From: an uncultured Clostridia bacterium
GTDB taxonomy: Bacteria; Bacillota; Clostridia; Oscillospirales; Ruminococcaceae
Direction: 5' to 3'
Assembly: GCA_947588775.1 (NCBI GenBank)
Contig: CANPZQ010000048.1
Location: 1-12,603 of the forward strand
DNA: 12,603 nucleotides
This document shows positions 12,271 through 12,603 of the stretch, piece by piece. A program made the translations under genes and the position numbers. The notes under the pieces were generated by a model. That model saw nothing but the letters and a program-made list of their open reading frames with translations. It did not search any database and had not been told where the DNA came from. Position 1 is the stretch's first letter. The number at the start of each line of letters is the position of its first letter.

Positions 12271-12361
12271 GCCGGTATATCAGCCTCGCTTCGATTTTCG
12301 CTACGTCCCAACCCTTAGCTTTTGGGTGCGCAAGCCGCCGCCACTTCCTGCGCAACCGCCC

Positions 12362-12444
12362 GTCGCGGCGGAGAAAGCTCCTGCGTCAGTCCCCCCCCAC
12401 CCGCCCCCGCACCTTCGCGCAAATCTCCCCGCTTTCTCCGCCGC
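12362..12444 (+). repeat. Module A, copy A7
   Basis: Arm GTCGCGGCGGAGAAAGC (12362-12378) and GCTTTCTCCGCCGC (12431-12444). The core has eight C, then ACCCGCCCCCGC, partly homopolymeric. Confidence 0.8.
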
Positions 12445-12452
12445 TCCTGCTG

Positions 12453-12491
12453 TCAGAAAACAGACCGAAATACCCGCAGTCATGTCTACCC
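12453..12491 (+). repeat. Fragment of linker E
   Basis: TCAGAAAACAGA, then CCGCAGT and TGTCTACCC in the same order and spacing as in the E linkers of copies I and II (7061-7102; 11948-11987). It suggests that another module array starts after A7. Confidence 0.55.
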
Positions 12492-12603
12492 GCCCCAAAA
12501 CCCGCCCCTCACCTCCTGCCATGTGCCGGCGCGGCGAATGGGGCTGCCGTCTGCGCCCGCCATAGCGACTGCGCCCCACCCCCCCCCCCCCCCCCCCCCC
12601 CCC
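12492..12603. other. Unassigned tail ending in 25 C
   Basis: C-rich sequence with no gene or known motif. The last 25 bases (12579-12603) are all C. Just before them GACTGCGCCCCA resembles the reverse complement of parts of module B (GTGGGG and GCGCAGTC), so the window may end inside a module. Confidence 0.5.

Larger units (their letters stand above)
11774..12444 (+). repeat. Composite repeat element, copy II (B-C-E-D-A)
   Basis: Collinear with copy I over its whole length: B4 (11774-11862), C (11863-11921), linker E (11924-12041), D with D-tail (12046-12263), a linker with TTTTTTGCCGGTATATCAG, and A7 (12362-12444). The best-matching parts are C, the 3' part of E, D and the A7 arm; the linkers have many substitutions and small insertions or deletions. 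Same orientation as copy I. It directly follows the phosphoribosyltransferase terminator and contains no credible gene. Confidence 0.85.

Noticed and set aside
12149..12565. Open frame in composite copy II
   Set aside because: It crosses D, the D-tail terminator-like hairpin and A7. It has no counterpart maintained in copy I.
1..12603. CRISPR array
   Set aside because: The repeats are long, unevenly spaced, palindromic and of several types. There are no regular short repeats with unique spacers and no cas genes.

Overview
The window looks like a piece of a GC-rich Clostridia (Firmicutes) chromosome, possibly an uncultured gut Oscillospirales-type organism. The evidence is strong AAGGAGG-type ribosome binding sites, consensus sigma-A promoters (TTGACA-17-TATAAT), a T-box leader ahead of alaS, a MutS-like ATPase of a type I associate with anaerobic Firmicutes, and AlaRS, HIT and phosphoribosyltransferase sequences of clostridial flavour. 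The exact taxon is an inference. The window begins with 12 G and ends with 25 C, so it may be a whole assembly contig whose ends broke in low-complexity DNA.

Layout. 1-287: partial repeat, terminator-like hairpin and a MerR-type promoter. 288-1100: MerR-family regulator with a membrane-spanning C-terminus. 1101-2043: gene-free, repeat-filled. 2044-4130: two-gene operon (MutS-like ATPase; small single-TM protein). 4131-4411: one repeat, then an extended -10 promoter. 4412-5245: alpha/beta-hydrolase esterase with its own terminator. 5327-5604: repeats and the reverse-strand terminator of the next gene. 5642-6688 (minus): predicted lipoprotein of unknown family. 6888-7554: composite repeat copy I. 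7592-7847: consensus promoter and alanine T-box leader. 7872-10520: alaS. 10538-10643: four tandem triloop hairpins. 10739-11083: HIT-family hydrolase. 11146-11691: phosphoribosyltransferase, then a strong terminator. 11774-12444: composite repeat copy II. 12445-12603: tail ending in poly-C.

The genes are mostly housekeeping and do not form one pathway. alaS is controlled by uncharged tRNA-Ala, and the HIT protein and phosphoribosyltransferase follow on the same strand with no intrinsic terminator seen between them.

The unusual part is between the genes. A family of at least four structured repeat modules (called A, B, C and D here, plus a CAGAA-rich linker E) fills most of the larger gaps and never enters a recognised gene. 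The modules are long imperfect palindromes whose arms change together between copies. A and B carry a G3N1-type G-quadruplex core. Two B-C-E-D-A arrangements of about 670 bp are collinear at 6888-7554 and 11774-12444. I do not recognise the family. It is the best candidate here for something undescribed, although these features also fit a non-autonomous REP/BIME- or MITE-like element.
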